From: a bacterium
GTDB taxonomy: Bacteria; Cyanobacteriota; Vampirovibrionia; Gastranaerophilales; Gastranaerophilaceae
NCBI GenBank assembly: GCA_017541465.1
Contig: JAFXYZ010000056.1
Location: 36,686-100,685 of the forward strand
DNA: 64,000 nt
Direction of reading: 5' to 3'
The position numbers were made by a program, and so were the translations under genes. The notes under the pieces are model-generated. The model did not search any database and was not told the origin of the DNA. It worked only from the letters and a program-made list of their open reading frames with translations. Shown one piece after another: positions 48,087 through 56,873 of this stretch (position 1 is its first letter; every line of letters begins with the position of its first letter).

Positions 48087-48851
48087 ATGGTTATAAAACA
48101 ACCCGAAAGTGCAAAAGAAAGAATTATTCTCGCTCTTGATACCGATACACTTGAAGATGTGGAAAAATATACAAAACTTTTAAGAGATTACGTGGGATTT
48201 TTTAAAGTCGGACTTCAGCTTTATTCCGCTTGCGGTTATGAAGCTGTTAAGGTGATAAAGGATAACGGCGGAAGGGTTTATTTTGACGGAAAATTTCTCG
48301 ATATTCCCAATACTGTCGCCAAAACCTGTGTTAATTTAATGAAAAACGGAGTTGATTTCTTTAACGTGGCAGCAAACGGCGGTTCTAAGATGATGTCGAG
48401 CACGGTAAAGCTCTGCAGAGAGCACGCAAAACACATGGGAATTGAACCCCCGACCATTCTTTCAATAGCACTTCTCTCGAGTTTCGGTCAGCGCACTTTA
48501 ACAGAAGAATTAAATATCAGCATAAATACAGTTGATTACGTTTCAAAAATAGCCCAGATATCAAAAGACTGCGGAATAAACGGAATTGTTGCAGCCGCAG
48601 GCGATGTAAAGAAAATAAAACAGCAGCAGGGAAATGACTTTTTGGTTGTCTGCCCTGCGGTAAGACCGACATGGTCTGTAGTAAACGACCAGGTACGTGT
48701 TGTTTCGCCGTCTGATGCCATAAACAATTCTTCAGACTATATGATTATAGGCCGTCCGATTACCTCGGCACAAGAGCCTGTCAGTGCGGCTCAGATGATT
48801 ATTGACGAAATCGAAACCGCTCTTGAAAACAAAGAAAAGGAATATATTTAA
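48087..48851 (+). CDS. pyrF: Orotidine 5'-phosphate decarboxylase
   Basis: PyrF makes UMP in the last step of pyrimidine synthesis. The 254-residue barrel has ILALDTDTLEDVEKY and the catalytic Asp-Lys-Asp set in VYFDGKFLDIPNT. It also has the phosphate end MIIGRPITSAQEPVSAA. The TAA overlaps the ald ATG by one base, so the two are coupled. Confidence 0.95.
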   Translation: MVIKQPESAKERIILALDTDTLEDVEKYTKLLRDYVGFFKVGLQLYSACGYEAVKVIKDNGGRVYFDGKFLDIPNTVAKTCVNLMKNGVDFFNVAANGGSKMMSSTVKLCREHAKHMGIEPPTILSIALLSSFGQRTLTEELNISINTVDYVSKIAQISKDCGINGIVAAAGDVKKIKQQQGNDFLVVCPAVRPTWSVVNDQVRVVSPSDAINNSSDYMIIGRPITSAQEPVSAAQMIIDEIETALENKEKEYI

Positions 48852-49972
48852 TGATTATCGGTTTGCCAAAAGAAATAAAACCATGCGAATACAGGGTTGG
48901 TCTTACTCCTGACGGGGTAAAAAGACTTGTACACTTCGGGCATGAAGTTCTTGTGCAGGAGGGAGCAGGTGTCAGCGCGGGGTTTGAGGATTCTCAATAT
49001 CTCAACGCAGGCGCTAAACTTATTGAAAGAGCCTCAGAGGTCTGGGAAAATGCCGATTTAATCGTTAAGGTTAAAGAGCCTCAGCCCTCAGAATATACTC
49101 TTTTAAAGAAAAATCAGGTTTTATTTTCCTATCTTCATCTGGCTATTGAAAGCGAATTAACGGAAGTTTTGCTCGAGAAAAAAATTACCGCTATTTCTTA
49201 TGAAACAATCCAGACGGATGACGGCGCACTTCCCCTGCTTATCCCGATGAGCGAAATCGCGGGAAAGATGTCCGTTCAGATAGCAGCATCTCTTCTCGAA
49301 AAAAACAATAAAGGCAAAGGCATTCTGCTTGGCGGGGTTCCCGGGGTAGAAAGAGGGAAAATCGTTATTCTGGGCGCGGGGCATGTCGGCATTAGTGCGG
49401 CAAAAATAGCTGTAGGGCTGGGCGCAGATGTCAGTGTGCTTGATATAAACATCAAAAAACTCAGATATATTGAAGAATTGCTGGGTTCGGGCATCAAGAC
49501 CTATCTTGCCACAAAAGAAAATATTTCAAAGCTCACGAAAGACGCAGATGCGCTTATTGGCGCAGTACTTGTTGCAGGTGCAAAAACACCCTGTCTTGTC
49601 GGGGAGGATATTGTTAAGAATATGCCGCAGGGCTCTGTTATTATTGACTTATCAATTAACCAGGGTGGTATAGTTGAAACTATGGACAGATATACGACAC
49701 TCGATAACCCGACCTTTGTTAAACACGGGGTTATTCACTATTCGGTTGATAACATATCAAGCGCAGTTGCAAGAACCTCAACACTTGCGCTCACTAATGA
49801 AACTCAAAGATACTTAGAAGCGCTTGTCAATAAAGGTATTATTGAGGCAATTAAAAGCGATTCTTCAATAGCAAGAGGAGTTAATACCTTCAGAGGAAAA
49901 CTCACGAATGAAGCCGTTGCGCAGTCGCTTGACGAGGAATTTACTCATTTGACGGAATTAACAGGTTTTTAA
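48851..49972 (+). CDS. ald: Alanine dehydrogenase
   Basis: Ald reversibly deaminates L-alanine to pyruvate with NAD. The 373-residue protein begins MIIGLPKEIKPCEYRVGLTP, has the catalytic His/Lys region (LIVKVKEPQPSEY; FSYLHLA) and the Rossmann motif VILGAGHVGISAAKIAVGLGA, and ends in the usual helical segment (FRGKLTNEAVAQSL). It is coupled to pyrF. Confidence 0.96.
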   Translation: MIIGLPKEIKPCEYRVGLTPDGVKRLVHFGHEVLVQEGAGVSAGFEDSQYLNAGAKLIERASEVWENADLIVKVKEPQPSEYTLLKKNQVLFSYLHLAIESELTEVLLEKKITAISYETIQTDDGALPLLIPMSEIAGKMSVQIAASLLEKNNKGKGILLGGVPGVERGKIVILGAGHVGISAAKIAVGLGADVSVLDINIKKLRYIEELLGSGIKTYLATKENISKLTKDADALIGAVLVAGAKTPCLVGEDIVKNMPQGSVIIDLSINQGGIVETMDRYTTLDNPTFVKHGVIHYSVDNISSAVARTSTLALTNETQRYLEALVNKGIIEAIKSDSSIARGVNTFRGKLTNEAVAQSLDEEFTHLTELTGF

Positions 49973-49993
49973 AAAAAAGAAAAGGATAAAATA

Positions 49994-50422
49994 ATGAACA
50001 AGTTATTATCAGGTATTTTAGTAAGTACATTTTTAATTTCGGGCTTGGCTTTTGCCCACACCGCCTCACAAAAAACTTATCCGATTGTTGATGTTTCAAA
50101 ACTTGAAAGTTTTAAAGTGGAATTAACCGACAAACAAAAAGAAAAAATAGACAAAACCGTTGACAAAACAAACAGAGATATTGAAAAAGTCGTCAATAAA
50201 ATGGACAAAACCAAAGCAAAAATAGAGAAACTGGGAAAAGATACTTCCATGGAAAAAGACAAACAGCTCGAAAAACTCCAGGAATTAAACACTCAGCTGA
50301 CCACCTGCAAGGTTGAAATTGTCCGTATAACAAAAGAACATAAGGATAAAGTTACCGAAATTCTGAGCGACAAGCAGAAAAATGATTTAAAAACATATAT
50401 GAACAACAACGAAGAAAAATAA
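49994..50422 (+). CDS. Secreted helical protein, Spy/CpxP-like in style
   Basis: The 142-residue product has a clear Sec signal peptide (MNKLLSGILVSTFLISGLAFA, cleavage after AFA). A highly charged helical mature part follows, starting KVELTDKQKEKIDKTV and ending VTEILSDKQKNDLKTYMNN. Two LTDKQ/LSDKQ motifs bracket the helices, as in periplasmic Spy/CpxP-type LTxxQ proteins. Assignment to that family is tentative. It sits 21 bases after ald but may have its own transcript. Confidence 0.7.
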   Translation: MNKLLSGILVSTFLISGLAFAHTASQKTYPIVDVSKLESFKVELTDKQKEKIDKTVDKTNRDIEKVVNKMDKTKAKIEKLGKDTSMEKDKQLEKLQELNTQLTTCKVEIVRITKEHKDKVTEILSDKQKNDLKTYMNNNEEK

Positions 50423-50589
50423 ATTAATGTCGTAAAACCGACCTGCCTTCTTTCTTCACGGGAAACAGGGAATAACCGCAAAAAACATACCCTTAAAAAA
50501 TGGTCCTTGAGAACTATTATTTGTGCTGCAAAAAAATCGTTAAATAAAGAGTAGTCAGTTATTAGTTTATTTAAGGAGAGTACAAAAAT

Positions 50590-51039
50590 ATGTCAGTTAA
50601 TTCAGTTAATTTCAGAGGACCAAATCCCGACGATTACGCACAGGTATATGCTAATCAAAACAATTTAAGTCTTGAAGAGGCAAAAGCGGAATTAAAGTCA
50701 AAATACGGTGATCCTACCCAGGACGGCAACAACGCCCCCTCAATTTTCAGTTCGTTGTCAACCTCTGCCGATGAATTTGTCAAGGTCGGCGATATAGGTA
50801 TGGATCCTGATGTTTTCGCTCAGCAGTATGCAGATGAAAACGGTATCACACTTGATGAAGCAAAGGCAAAACTCGAAGAGCTCTACGGCAAGCCCGAAGA
50901 GATGTCGAGAGCCGATGATATGGAATTTGACCAGGATATTGATCCTGATTATTACGTCAAATTATATGCGGCAGAGAACAATATCACCTATGAAGAAGCA
51001 AAAGCATATTTTGAAGAACACTATGGAGCATTCAATTAA
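50590..51039 (+). CDS. Hypothetical protein with three internal repeats
   Basis: The 149-residue protein, behind an AAGGAG site, consists largely of three copies of a motif of about 30 residues. The copies lie near residues 12-40, 72-102 and 117-147. Each has an aromatic start (DDYAQVYANQNNL, DVFAQQYADENGI, DYYVKLYAAENNI), then an acidic LxEEAKA helix, then a YG end. A low-complexity linker separates copies 1 and 2. There is no signal or membrane segment, and it is very acidic. I do not recognise the family. Confidence 0.75.
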   Translation: MSVNSVNFRGPNPDDYAQVYANQNNLSLEEAKAELKSKYGDPTQDGNNAPSIFSSLSTSADEFVKVGDIGMDPDVFAQQYADENGITLDEAKAKLEELYGKPEEMSRADDMEFDQDIDPDYYVKLYAAENNITYEEAKAYFEEHYGAFN

Positions 51040-51067
51040 ATCTTCTCACAATTTTCATTCGTCTTTC

Positions 51068-51095
51068 AACCCTCTAATTAACGTTAGAGGGTTTT
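51068..51095 (+). terminator. Terminator after the triple-repeat gene
   Basis: AACCCTCTAA (51068-51077) pairs with TTAGAGGGTT (51084-51093), 10 bp with a 6-base loop and a short T-run. Confidence 0.75.
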
Positions 51096-51123
51096 GGACT
51101 GTATTTACTTGTTTAAATCCCGT

Positions 51124-51153
51124 TTGCAAAATAGTGAAAAATAGTTATATAAT
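51124..51153 (+). promoter_or_regulatory. Candidate promoter of the two-component operon
   Basis: TTGCAA (51124-51129), 18-base spacer, TATAAT (51148-51153). The transcript would start very near the AAGGAG ribosome site at 51159. Confidence 0.55.
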
Positions 51154-51172
51154 GAAGTAAGGAGTTATGTTT

Positions 51173-52279
51173 ATGAACAGGTTTATACTGAAATTTTATT
51201 TGGTTTTCATCACTATCATCTCTCTTACGTTCTTTTCTCTTATATTTTTCCAGAAAAATGCCATGGAAAAAGAGCATGAAACAAGAATGTTCGCTGAACA
51301 GCAGATAAGGGGGAATGATTTTGATGAATTTTCCTTCCACAGACTTCCTCCCCCAAAAGAAAAACCCAAAGAACCCCCGCTCGCCATTCCGATTATCGTT
51401 ATTTTGGGTATAAGCTCTGTTTTTGTATGCGTTGTTCTTTCGCATATCAATAAACACTACATTAAACCGCTTTTGACTATCCAGGGAAATGTCAGAAAGA
51501 TAAAAGACGGCTCTTTAGATGTTGATTTTGAAACAAAGAGCAGGGATAAAAATATGGTTGATACCTTTGACACAATGAACGAAATGGTTCAGGGGTTAAA
51601 GCAAAGGGAAAAACTTCAGAATAACTATATAAGAAACCTCGTTCACGACCTGAGAGCTCCTGTTATTGCCCAGGAAAGGGCTATGGAAATTCTCTCCGAT
51701 GAGATGAAGGATAATCAGCTCGTTGAAGGAATGACGAAGAATAATGACGCGTATCTCAAAATGATTAACTCAATTATCGAGTCCTTCAGCCACGATGATA
51801 TTGAAATCGAGAAAATGGATTTTGATTTCTCAAAACTCGCAGATACCGTTGTTGATGCCTTAAAACCGATGGCAAAAGCAAAAAATATCGAGCTCAGAAC
51901 GGCTATTCAGGATAAACTGACCGTCTGGGCGGACTATTTATCGTTTAACAGAATTATTATGAACCTTGTTTCTAATGCTATTGAAAACATTGACAGTAAT
52001 AAAACAGTAACCATTGAGGCAAAGAAAAACCCGAAAACAACCGTCATTACTATCGTTGATAATGGTAAAGGCATGAAGGAGGAGGAAAAAGAAAACCTCT
52101 TCAATAAACATCTGAAGGAAAATCTCGGAGGGAAAAAATCTGTTTCCGGGATAGGGCTTTCGATTGTCTATGACCTTGTCGAGAAAAACGGCGGAAGTAT
52201 AAGGGTTGAAAGCGAAGAAAACAAATACACGAAGTTCATCATTGAACTGAACAACGAGGAGGAGAATGACAAAGCATAA
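51173..52279 (+). CDS. Membrane sensor histidine kinase
   Basis: The product is about 368 residues. One membrane helix ([19 protein letters not shown]) is followed by a short extracytoplasmic loop rich in Pro/Lys ([12 protein letters not shown]), a second helix, and a HAMP-like linker. The kinase has H-box VHDLRAPV, N-box [14 protein letters not shown]1 VDNGKGM and G2 [22 protein letters not shown] is spaced correctly for ATG 51173 and too close to ATG 51167. It overlaps the regulator gene by 14 bases, so they form a cognate pair. The signal is unknown; the sensing loop is only about 50 residues. Confidence 0.9.
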   Translation: MNRFILKFYLVFITIISLTFFSLIFFQKNAMEKEHETRMFAEQQIRGNDFDEFSFHRLPPPKEKPKEPPLAIPIIVILGISSVFVCVVLSHINKHYIKPLLTIQGNVRKIKDGSLDVDFETKSRDKNMVDTFDTMNEMVQGLKQREKLQNNYIRNLVHDLRAPVIAQERAMEILSDEMKDNQLVEGMTKNNDAYLKMINSIIESFSHDDIEIEKMDFDFSKLADTVVDALKPMAKAKNIELRTAIQDKLTVWADYLSFNRIIMNLVSNAIENIDSNKTVTIEAKKNPKTTVITIVDNGKGMKEEEKENLFNKHLKENLGGKKSVSGIGLSIVYDLVEKNGGSIRVESEENKYTKFIIELNNEEENDKA

Positions 52280-52925
52280 TCTTTTAATAGTTGAGGACCA
52301 CCCTCTCACGAGGCAGACACTTGAATATCAGACAAAAAAACTCCGGAACATCAATGTTGTCGGGGCGGTTGAGAATGGTAAACTTGCGGTTGATTTTGTC
52401 AAAACAAACAAACCCGAGCTCATTATGATGGACATCGACATGCCTGTTATGAACGGAATTGACGCAACTATTGAGATTAAAAAACAGTTTCCGAAAACCA
52501 TGGTCATTATGCTGACCTCACACGGAGAGAGAGAAAATGTTTTAAATGCCTTTAATTCGGGAGCAAATGCTTACTGCATAAAGGATATAAAAATAGATGA
52601 ACTTTCTAAAGTTATTGATATAGTACTTGACGGCGGTATATGGGTTGATTCCAAAATCGCGGCTTATGTTTTTGATGTTTTGACACATATAACGGAAGAC
52701 CAGAAAAAGAACAGAGCGAAGGCGGAAGATTTTAATATCTCAGAGAGAGAAAAAGAGGTTTTAAAACTTGTCGCAGACGGCTTATCGAATGATGAGATAG
52801 CCGAAAAACTTTTTATTTCAAGAAATACGGTTAAAAACCATATCGCAGGACTGATTTCAAAACTTGCAGTTAAAGACAGAACCCAAATGGCAGTCTTTGC
52901 TCTAAAAAATAATATGTTTGATTAG
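52266..52925 (+). CDS. NarL/LuxR-family response regulator
   Basis: The 219-residue protein has a receiver domain ([17 protein letters not shown]; phospho-Asp in [11 protein letters not shown]) and a LuxR-type helix-turn-helix ([20 protein letters not shown], then [18 protein letters not shown]). It is translated from within the end of the kinase gene and is probably phosphorylated by it. The targets are not evident. Confidence 0.93.
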   Translation: MTKHNLLIVEDHPLTRQTLEYQTKKLRNINVVGAVENGKLAVDFVKTNKPELIMMDIDMPVMNGIDATIEIKKQFPKTMVIMLTSHGERENVLNAFNSGANAYCIKDIKIDELSKVIDIVLDGGIWVDSKIAAYVFDVLTHITEDQKKNRAKAEDFNISEREKEVLKLVADGLSNDEIAEKLFISRNTVKNHIAGLISKLAVKDRTQMAVFALKNNMFD

Positions 52926-55730
52926 TTATTTTATTTTCTTCAGCGATGAAATATAGTTATTATTTGCAACATCGCCTTCAAATTTTGTGAGGAAGATTTG
53001 GCAGTCTTTTTCATCCGCCTGAATTTCGGGAAGCTCCTGAAGTTCTATTGCATAATAATTCAAATCGTTTTGGGAGTTCATCTGTATTCTGTTCGCCAAA
53101 GAATTGAGTGAAATTTTCCTCAAATACCCCGTAAACCCCTTTTTAACGTCTGAAAACTTCGTATAAATTCTCATCGAGGTGTCGCCGTTTTCAATGTTGT
53201 ATCTGCCGGTAATGTAGTTGCTTAGCTGAGCGGAGTAGGTTTTAATTTTTATCCTTGTCGCAACGTTGTTCCTCAAAGTAAGTTCCCCCGTAATTTTTTC
53301 AAAATCACCCTCGGGAACGCGGACAATATCGGACAGGGTGGCAGGGTTAATCATCGAAATCGCGTTTCTGAAAAGAGAAGCGCATTTTAAAACATACTCA
53401 ACAAGCCCCATTTTTTCTATTGTGCCGTCGGAAATTTTGAATTTAATTGTGCCGTTTAATTTCATGGAATCATCTGTGGTTAAATCCATAAACCCTGAGG
53501 CTTTTCCGGTTATTTCCTTCTTTAAATCAAGAAGGGCATTTGCTATAGTGTCGGAATCAACCCTCAAAACCCCTAATTTAACGTTATATTTCTTGTTTAT
53601 AAGGTCAAAATTAGCCCGCAAAGAGGATTCGCCCTGCGCGAAATCAAATCTGTTTGATTTAATATCGATAACCCCGTTTTTGTCTAAAGTGAGGTCTGCG
53701 TCAAGGTTTCCGAACTCAATTTCTTTATAAACCCCATTTGTTAAATGAAAACGGCATTTTTCGATTATAAGGTTTCTTATATCAAACTCGCTGTCGGTAT
53801 TTTCGGAAGCAATAACCCCGCTGTCGGTGGTGATGACATCTTCCGCACTTGTCTGGTCGTTAAAGAGCTCAAGCAGTTTATATAAATCAAGACTTTCAAG
53901 CGAAAGATTAACATTTTTAATTACTATAGGAAATTTAAGTTCATTTAAAATATCCCCGTTAAAGCTGAATTTTGAGCGCCTGTAGCCCCCTTCAGAGTTC
54001 AGATGAATAAGTCTGCCTTTGGTTTCAAGAACGGCATCTTTGATAAAGGTCATCTGGGAAGGAATTAAAACTTTATCCATTCTCATATTACCGTTTAAAA
54101 CAGGGAAATCGCCCCTGTTATCAACCAAAAGTTTACCCGAAATTTTTCCTTTTTTGAAAACATTTTGGTTTAAAACCGCGTTCAGTAATTCGCTCGGAAG
54201 CGGCTCAGGGATTTCAAAAGATAGGTATTTCATATCGTTGTTTTTGGCTAAATCAAGCTGAGAAGAAAGAGTGAAAATCGGTTTCGGTTTTTCTCTTTTT
54301 TCATTTGGGTTCGTTTCCCTCTGCGCCCTTGCCTGCGCGAGTTCACTCTTAGAAATCATGTGATAGTCAATGGAATTTATGTCTAAAACCATATTCTCTA
54401 AGTGCATTTCAGACTTCATCATTCTGTAATTTTCCTCAAAAGGAAGAAAATCATTCCCGATTTTTATGTTCTGAGAAGGTTTCAGCATAAAATACCAGAC
54501 TAAATCCATAATGTTATTTTTTGATTTCAGACTGATTTTTGTGGGCGCTTCCCCTTTAATTTCAAGGTCGGTGCCGAGCATTTTTGAAAGATGTTTTTTA
54601 AAGAAATCGTTTCGGACAAGCGCTTTTGCCTCTATTTCGGTATCAATCGACTTCAGATAGTCTTTAACCGAGCCCTCAAATTCGAGTTTATTTGCACTGT
54701 TATTATCGTAAAACCCTTTAAAATCAGCTATTTTAATTTCGTCTGAAGTCAAACTGATATTCCCCTGCGTTAGAGTTATCGGAACATTATCAACATCTTT
54801 TACCTTAACTTTAATGTTATTAATTTTAAAATTGCCGTTCAAATCGTCGTTTTTTATATTGAGTTTAAAATCGAGGTTGCCCCCTATTTCAGAGAAATAA
54901 ACAAGTGACTCCGAGACATTGTTTTCTATAACCTGAGTGTTGAGAAAATCGATTATATCGCGAAGTTCAAAGTTATCTGAATAGAGGTTTATTTCAAAAT
55001 TCTGCTTTTTGTCGGCAACAAAATCTGTTAAAATCTCGGAATCATTGATAAAAAGAGGGCAGGAGTCTATGTGAAATTTTTTATCGTAGAAATAAACTCT
55101 TCCATTATCTGAAAGCGCCAGATTAACCCTCTTATCCTTCCTCTCAACGAGAGCTGAGAGTTTAAACAAAACACCACGTCTGATTTTCTGAGTGTTATCC
55201 ACCCCGACCTGCTCGCCGTGGAGAGAAATTTTGGTATCAGGGCTGATTAAATATATTATATCGAGGTTATGAACAGCCAGCAGAGAGTCATCTATTTCAA
55301 CTTTGACAGGGCTTTCCTTCTCTTTCTTTTCTTTTTTTTCTTTATTCGGGGCTAATTCTTCTAAAGAATTAACATCAGCGAAAACGTTTCTTGCAAGGAG
55401 TTTATCTACTATAACAGTTTTTTTGAAAATCTTCGCAAACGAAAGCACCATAACAAAATCGTCGAGCTCAAACAGTTTTGCCCCCTCTTTTGAAAGCTCA
55501 ATTTTTTCGACCTGAAACTTTAATTCCGGAAGAACATCCGTTTTTAAAATTGGTCTTATAATAGTTAAATCAGTGTTTGTGTGCTTTTTGACAGTTGTTT
55601 TAATAAAACCGATAAATTTTTGATTTGAAACAAGATAAGGCAGCCCCTTCATATAAACCGCAAAAGCTGTCAGCAAAACAAAAAAGAGGATAATGAAGAA
55701 TATTGAAAAAATCCTGAATAACTTTTTCAT
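52926..55730 (-). CDS. AsmA/TamB-like large envelope protein
   Basis: The 934-residue protein has an N-terminal membrane anchor (IFSIFFIILFFVLLTAFAVYM) and a long beta-rich extracytoplasmic region. Its C-terminal part (ALLDLKKEITGKASGFMDLT, then GTIKFKISDGTIEKMGLVEY) is typical of AsmA-like C-terminal domains. Such proteins are bridge-like lipid-transport or outer-membrane biogenesis factors. A lysine-rich patch (EKKEKKEKESP) lies near residue 140. The ATG overlaps the stop of the WG-repeat gene upstream, so they are co-translated. Confidence 0.8.
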   Translation of the reverse strand: MKKLFRIFSIFFIILFFVLLTAFAVYMKGLPYLVSNQKFIGFIKTTVKKHTNTDLTIIRPILKTDVLPELKFQVEKIELSKEGAKLFELDDFVMVLSFAKIFKKTVIVDKLLARNVFADVNSLEELAPNKEKKEKKEKESPVKVEIDDSLLAVHNLDIIYLISPDTKISLHGEQVGVDNTQKIRRGVLFKLSALVERKDKRVNLALSDNGRVYFYDKKFHIDSCPLFINDSEILTDFVADKKQNFEINLYSDNFELRDIIDFLNTQVIENNVSESLVYFSEIGGNLDFKLNIKNDDLNGNFKINNIKVKVKDVDNVPITLTQGNISLTSDEIKIADFKGFYDNNSANKLEFEGSVKDYLKSIDTEIEAKALVRNDFFKKHLSKMLGTDLEIKGEAPTKISLKSKNNIMDLVWYFMLKPSQNIKIGNDFLPFEENYRMMKSEMHLENMVLDINSIDYHMISKSELAQARAQRETNPNEKREKPKPIFTLSSQLDLAKNNDMKYLSFEIPEPLPSELLNAVLNQNVFKKGKISGKLLVDNRGDFPVLNGNMRMDKVLIPSQMTFIKDAVLETKGRLIHLNSEGGYRRSKFSFNGDILNELKFPIVIKNVNLSLESLDLYKLLELFNDQTSAEDVITTDSGVIASENTDSEFDIRNLIIEKCRFHLTNGVYKEIEFGNLDADLTLDKNGVIDIKSNRFDFAQGESSLRANFDLINKKYNVKLGVLRVDSDTIANALLDLKKEITGKASGFMDLTTDDSMKLNGTIKFKISDGTIEKMGLVEYVLKCASLFRNAISMINPATLSDIVRVPEGDFEKITGELTLRNNVATRIKIKTYSAQLSNYITGRYNIENGDTSMRIYTKFSDVKKGFTGYLRKISLNSLANRIQMNSQNDLNYYAIELQELPEIQADEKDCQIFLTKFEGDVANNNYISSLKKIK

Positions 55731-56647
55731 TCCTTCTCCTTTTTATTTGTTTTAAGTTTGTTTCTTGTATCCGCAAACGGGCCGTTGAAGGGGTTTATAA
55801 AGTGAGAATAATAGTTTCGCGCAAAGGTCAGTGGGTACTTCGGAAGCCAGCTGAAGTTCATCAGAATCCCGACTGTATCAACCCCGTGAGAGAGAATCAA
55901 ATCGTCAATGGTCTCTTCGTGGGCGGGAGAAAAGGAGGAAAAGAATTTAACCAGATAATCAGAGAAGGTCAAAACGGAATAACCCGTCAGCGAACCCGTA
56001 TCCGAGACAAAATCTTTTAAATTCATATCGGAATAAAGCCCCTCGGCGGCTAAATCAGGCATGTTCAGTTGCCTTGCATCCGCGTTATCTATCTCATACC
56101 ACGTGCCTAAATATTTTATCCTCATAGTGGTTTTTGTGGGCATATAAATATCATCGCAGATGTTCGGAATTAAAACATTTCCTTCAAAATCAGAAACACC
56201 GTAGCGGTAGTTTTTCTTTGTTAAAAACATTCTGCCCCACAACAAATCTATTGAACTGTATTCGGGCGGAATAATTGACTCGCCGAACTCATTATATATG
56301 CCGTAGTCGTTAGTGTTTCCGAGTTTTGTATAGCGCCCTAAAATTCTGTCTGCGTTCCTGAACTTCGGTTCAACGAGCCAGTTTCCTTTTGAGTCCATTA
56401 TTCCGTATTTTGAACCTTTTTGAACTATCCACCCCTGTCGCCCTGTCATAACCATTTTTCGGTATTTTGCGGGAGTGACGGTATTTCCGTCCAAATCTTT
56501 TAAACCGAAAAGATTTTTTTCGCTATAGACAACGGCTTCTCGTTGCTGATTTGCAGCAGTATAAAAGGCAGGCGCTTCTTTTTCCTCAGCCAAAGCGCAA
56601 AGTTGGTTTATAAAAATAAATAGAAAAACTAAAATAATTTTCTTCAT
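55727..56647 (-). CDS. Exported WG-repeat protein
   Basis: ATG 56647 gives a Sec signal peptide (MKKIILVFLFIFINQLCALA) and a 306-residue protein. Three or more WG-type beta repeats follow: KYGIMDSKGNWLVEPKF, DYGIYNEFGESIIPPEY and RYGVSDFEGNVLIPN. The C-terminal 90 residues are helical and unlike the repeats. The frame stays open upstream to 57001 but that part crosses palindromes and lacks a signal. It is coupled to the AsmA-like gene by a 4-base overlap. The role is unknown; WG repeats usually mediate binding. Confidence 0.8.
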   Translation of the reverse strand: MKKIILVFLFIFINQLCALAEEKEAPAFYTAANQQREAVVYSEKNLFGLKDLDGNTVTPAKYRKMVMTGRQGWIVQKGSKYGIMDSKGNWLVEPKFRNADRILGRYTKLGNTNDYGIYNEFGESIIPPEYSSIDLLWGRMFLTKKNYRYGVSDFEGNVLIPNICDDIYMPTKTTMRIKYLGTWYEIDNADARQLNMPDLAAEGLYSDMNLKDFVSDTGSLTGYSVLTFSDYLVKFFSSFSPAHEETIDDLILSHGVDTVGILMNFSWLPKYPLTFARNYYSHFINPFNGPFADTRNKLKTNKKEKE

Positions 56648-56712
56648 TACTGGCCGCTTATCCCCAAAGTCTATAATGATTTTATCATAAAAATTATTTT
56701 TTTTGAGGGTTT

Positions 56713-56794
56713 GGTGCAAAAAATTGCACCCTACAAAATGTAAGCTGTAGGGTAGACTTGAGTCTACCGAGTATGTTGGGCTTTCCAGCCCAAC
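56713..56794. repeat. Cluster of three different palindromes
   Basis: GGTGCAA/TTGCACC (56713-56730), GGTAGACT/AGTCTACC (56751-56768) and GTTGGGCT/AGCCCAAC (56775-56794) lie one after another between the WG-repeat gene and prepilin E. Each has relatives in the window except the first. Confidence 0.75.
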
Positions 56795-56829
56795 AAAAAA
56801 TGTTATAAATTTACAAAATCGGGAATATT

Positions 56830-56838
56830 TGATAATAT
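56830..56838 (+). promoter_or_regulatory. Extended -10 promoter element of prepilin E
   Basis: TGATAATAT, identical to the prepilin C element, 35 bases before ATG 56874. Confidence 0.5.
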
Positions 56839-56873
56839 AATTACTAATCAGAGAATTAAGAGAGGTTTTTAGT

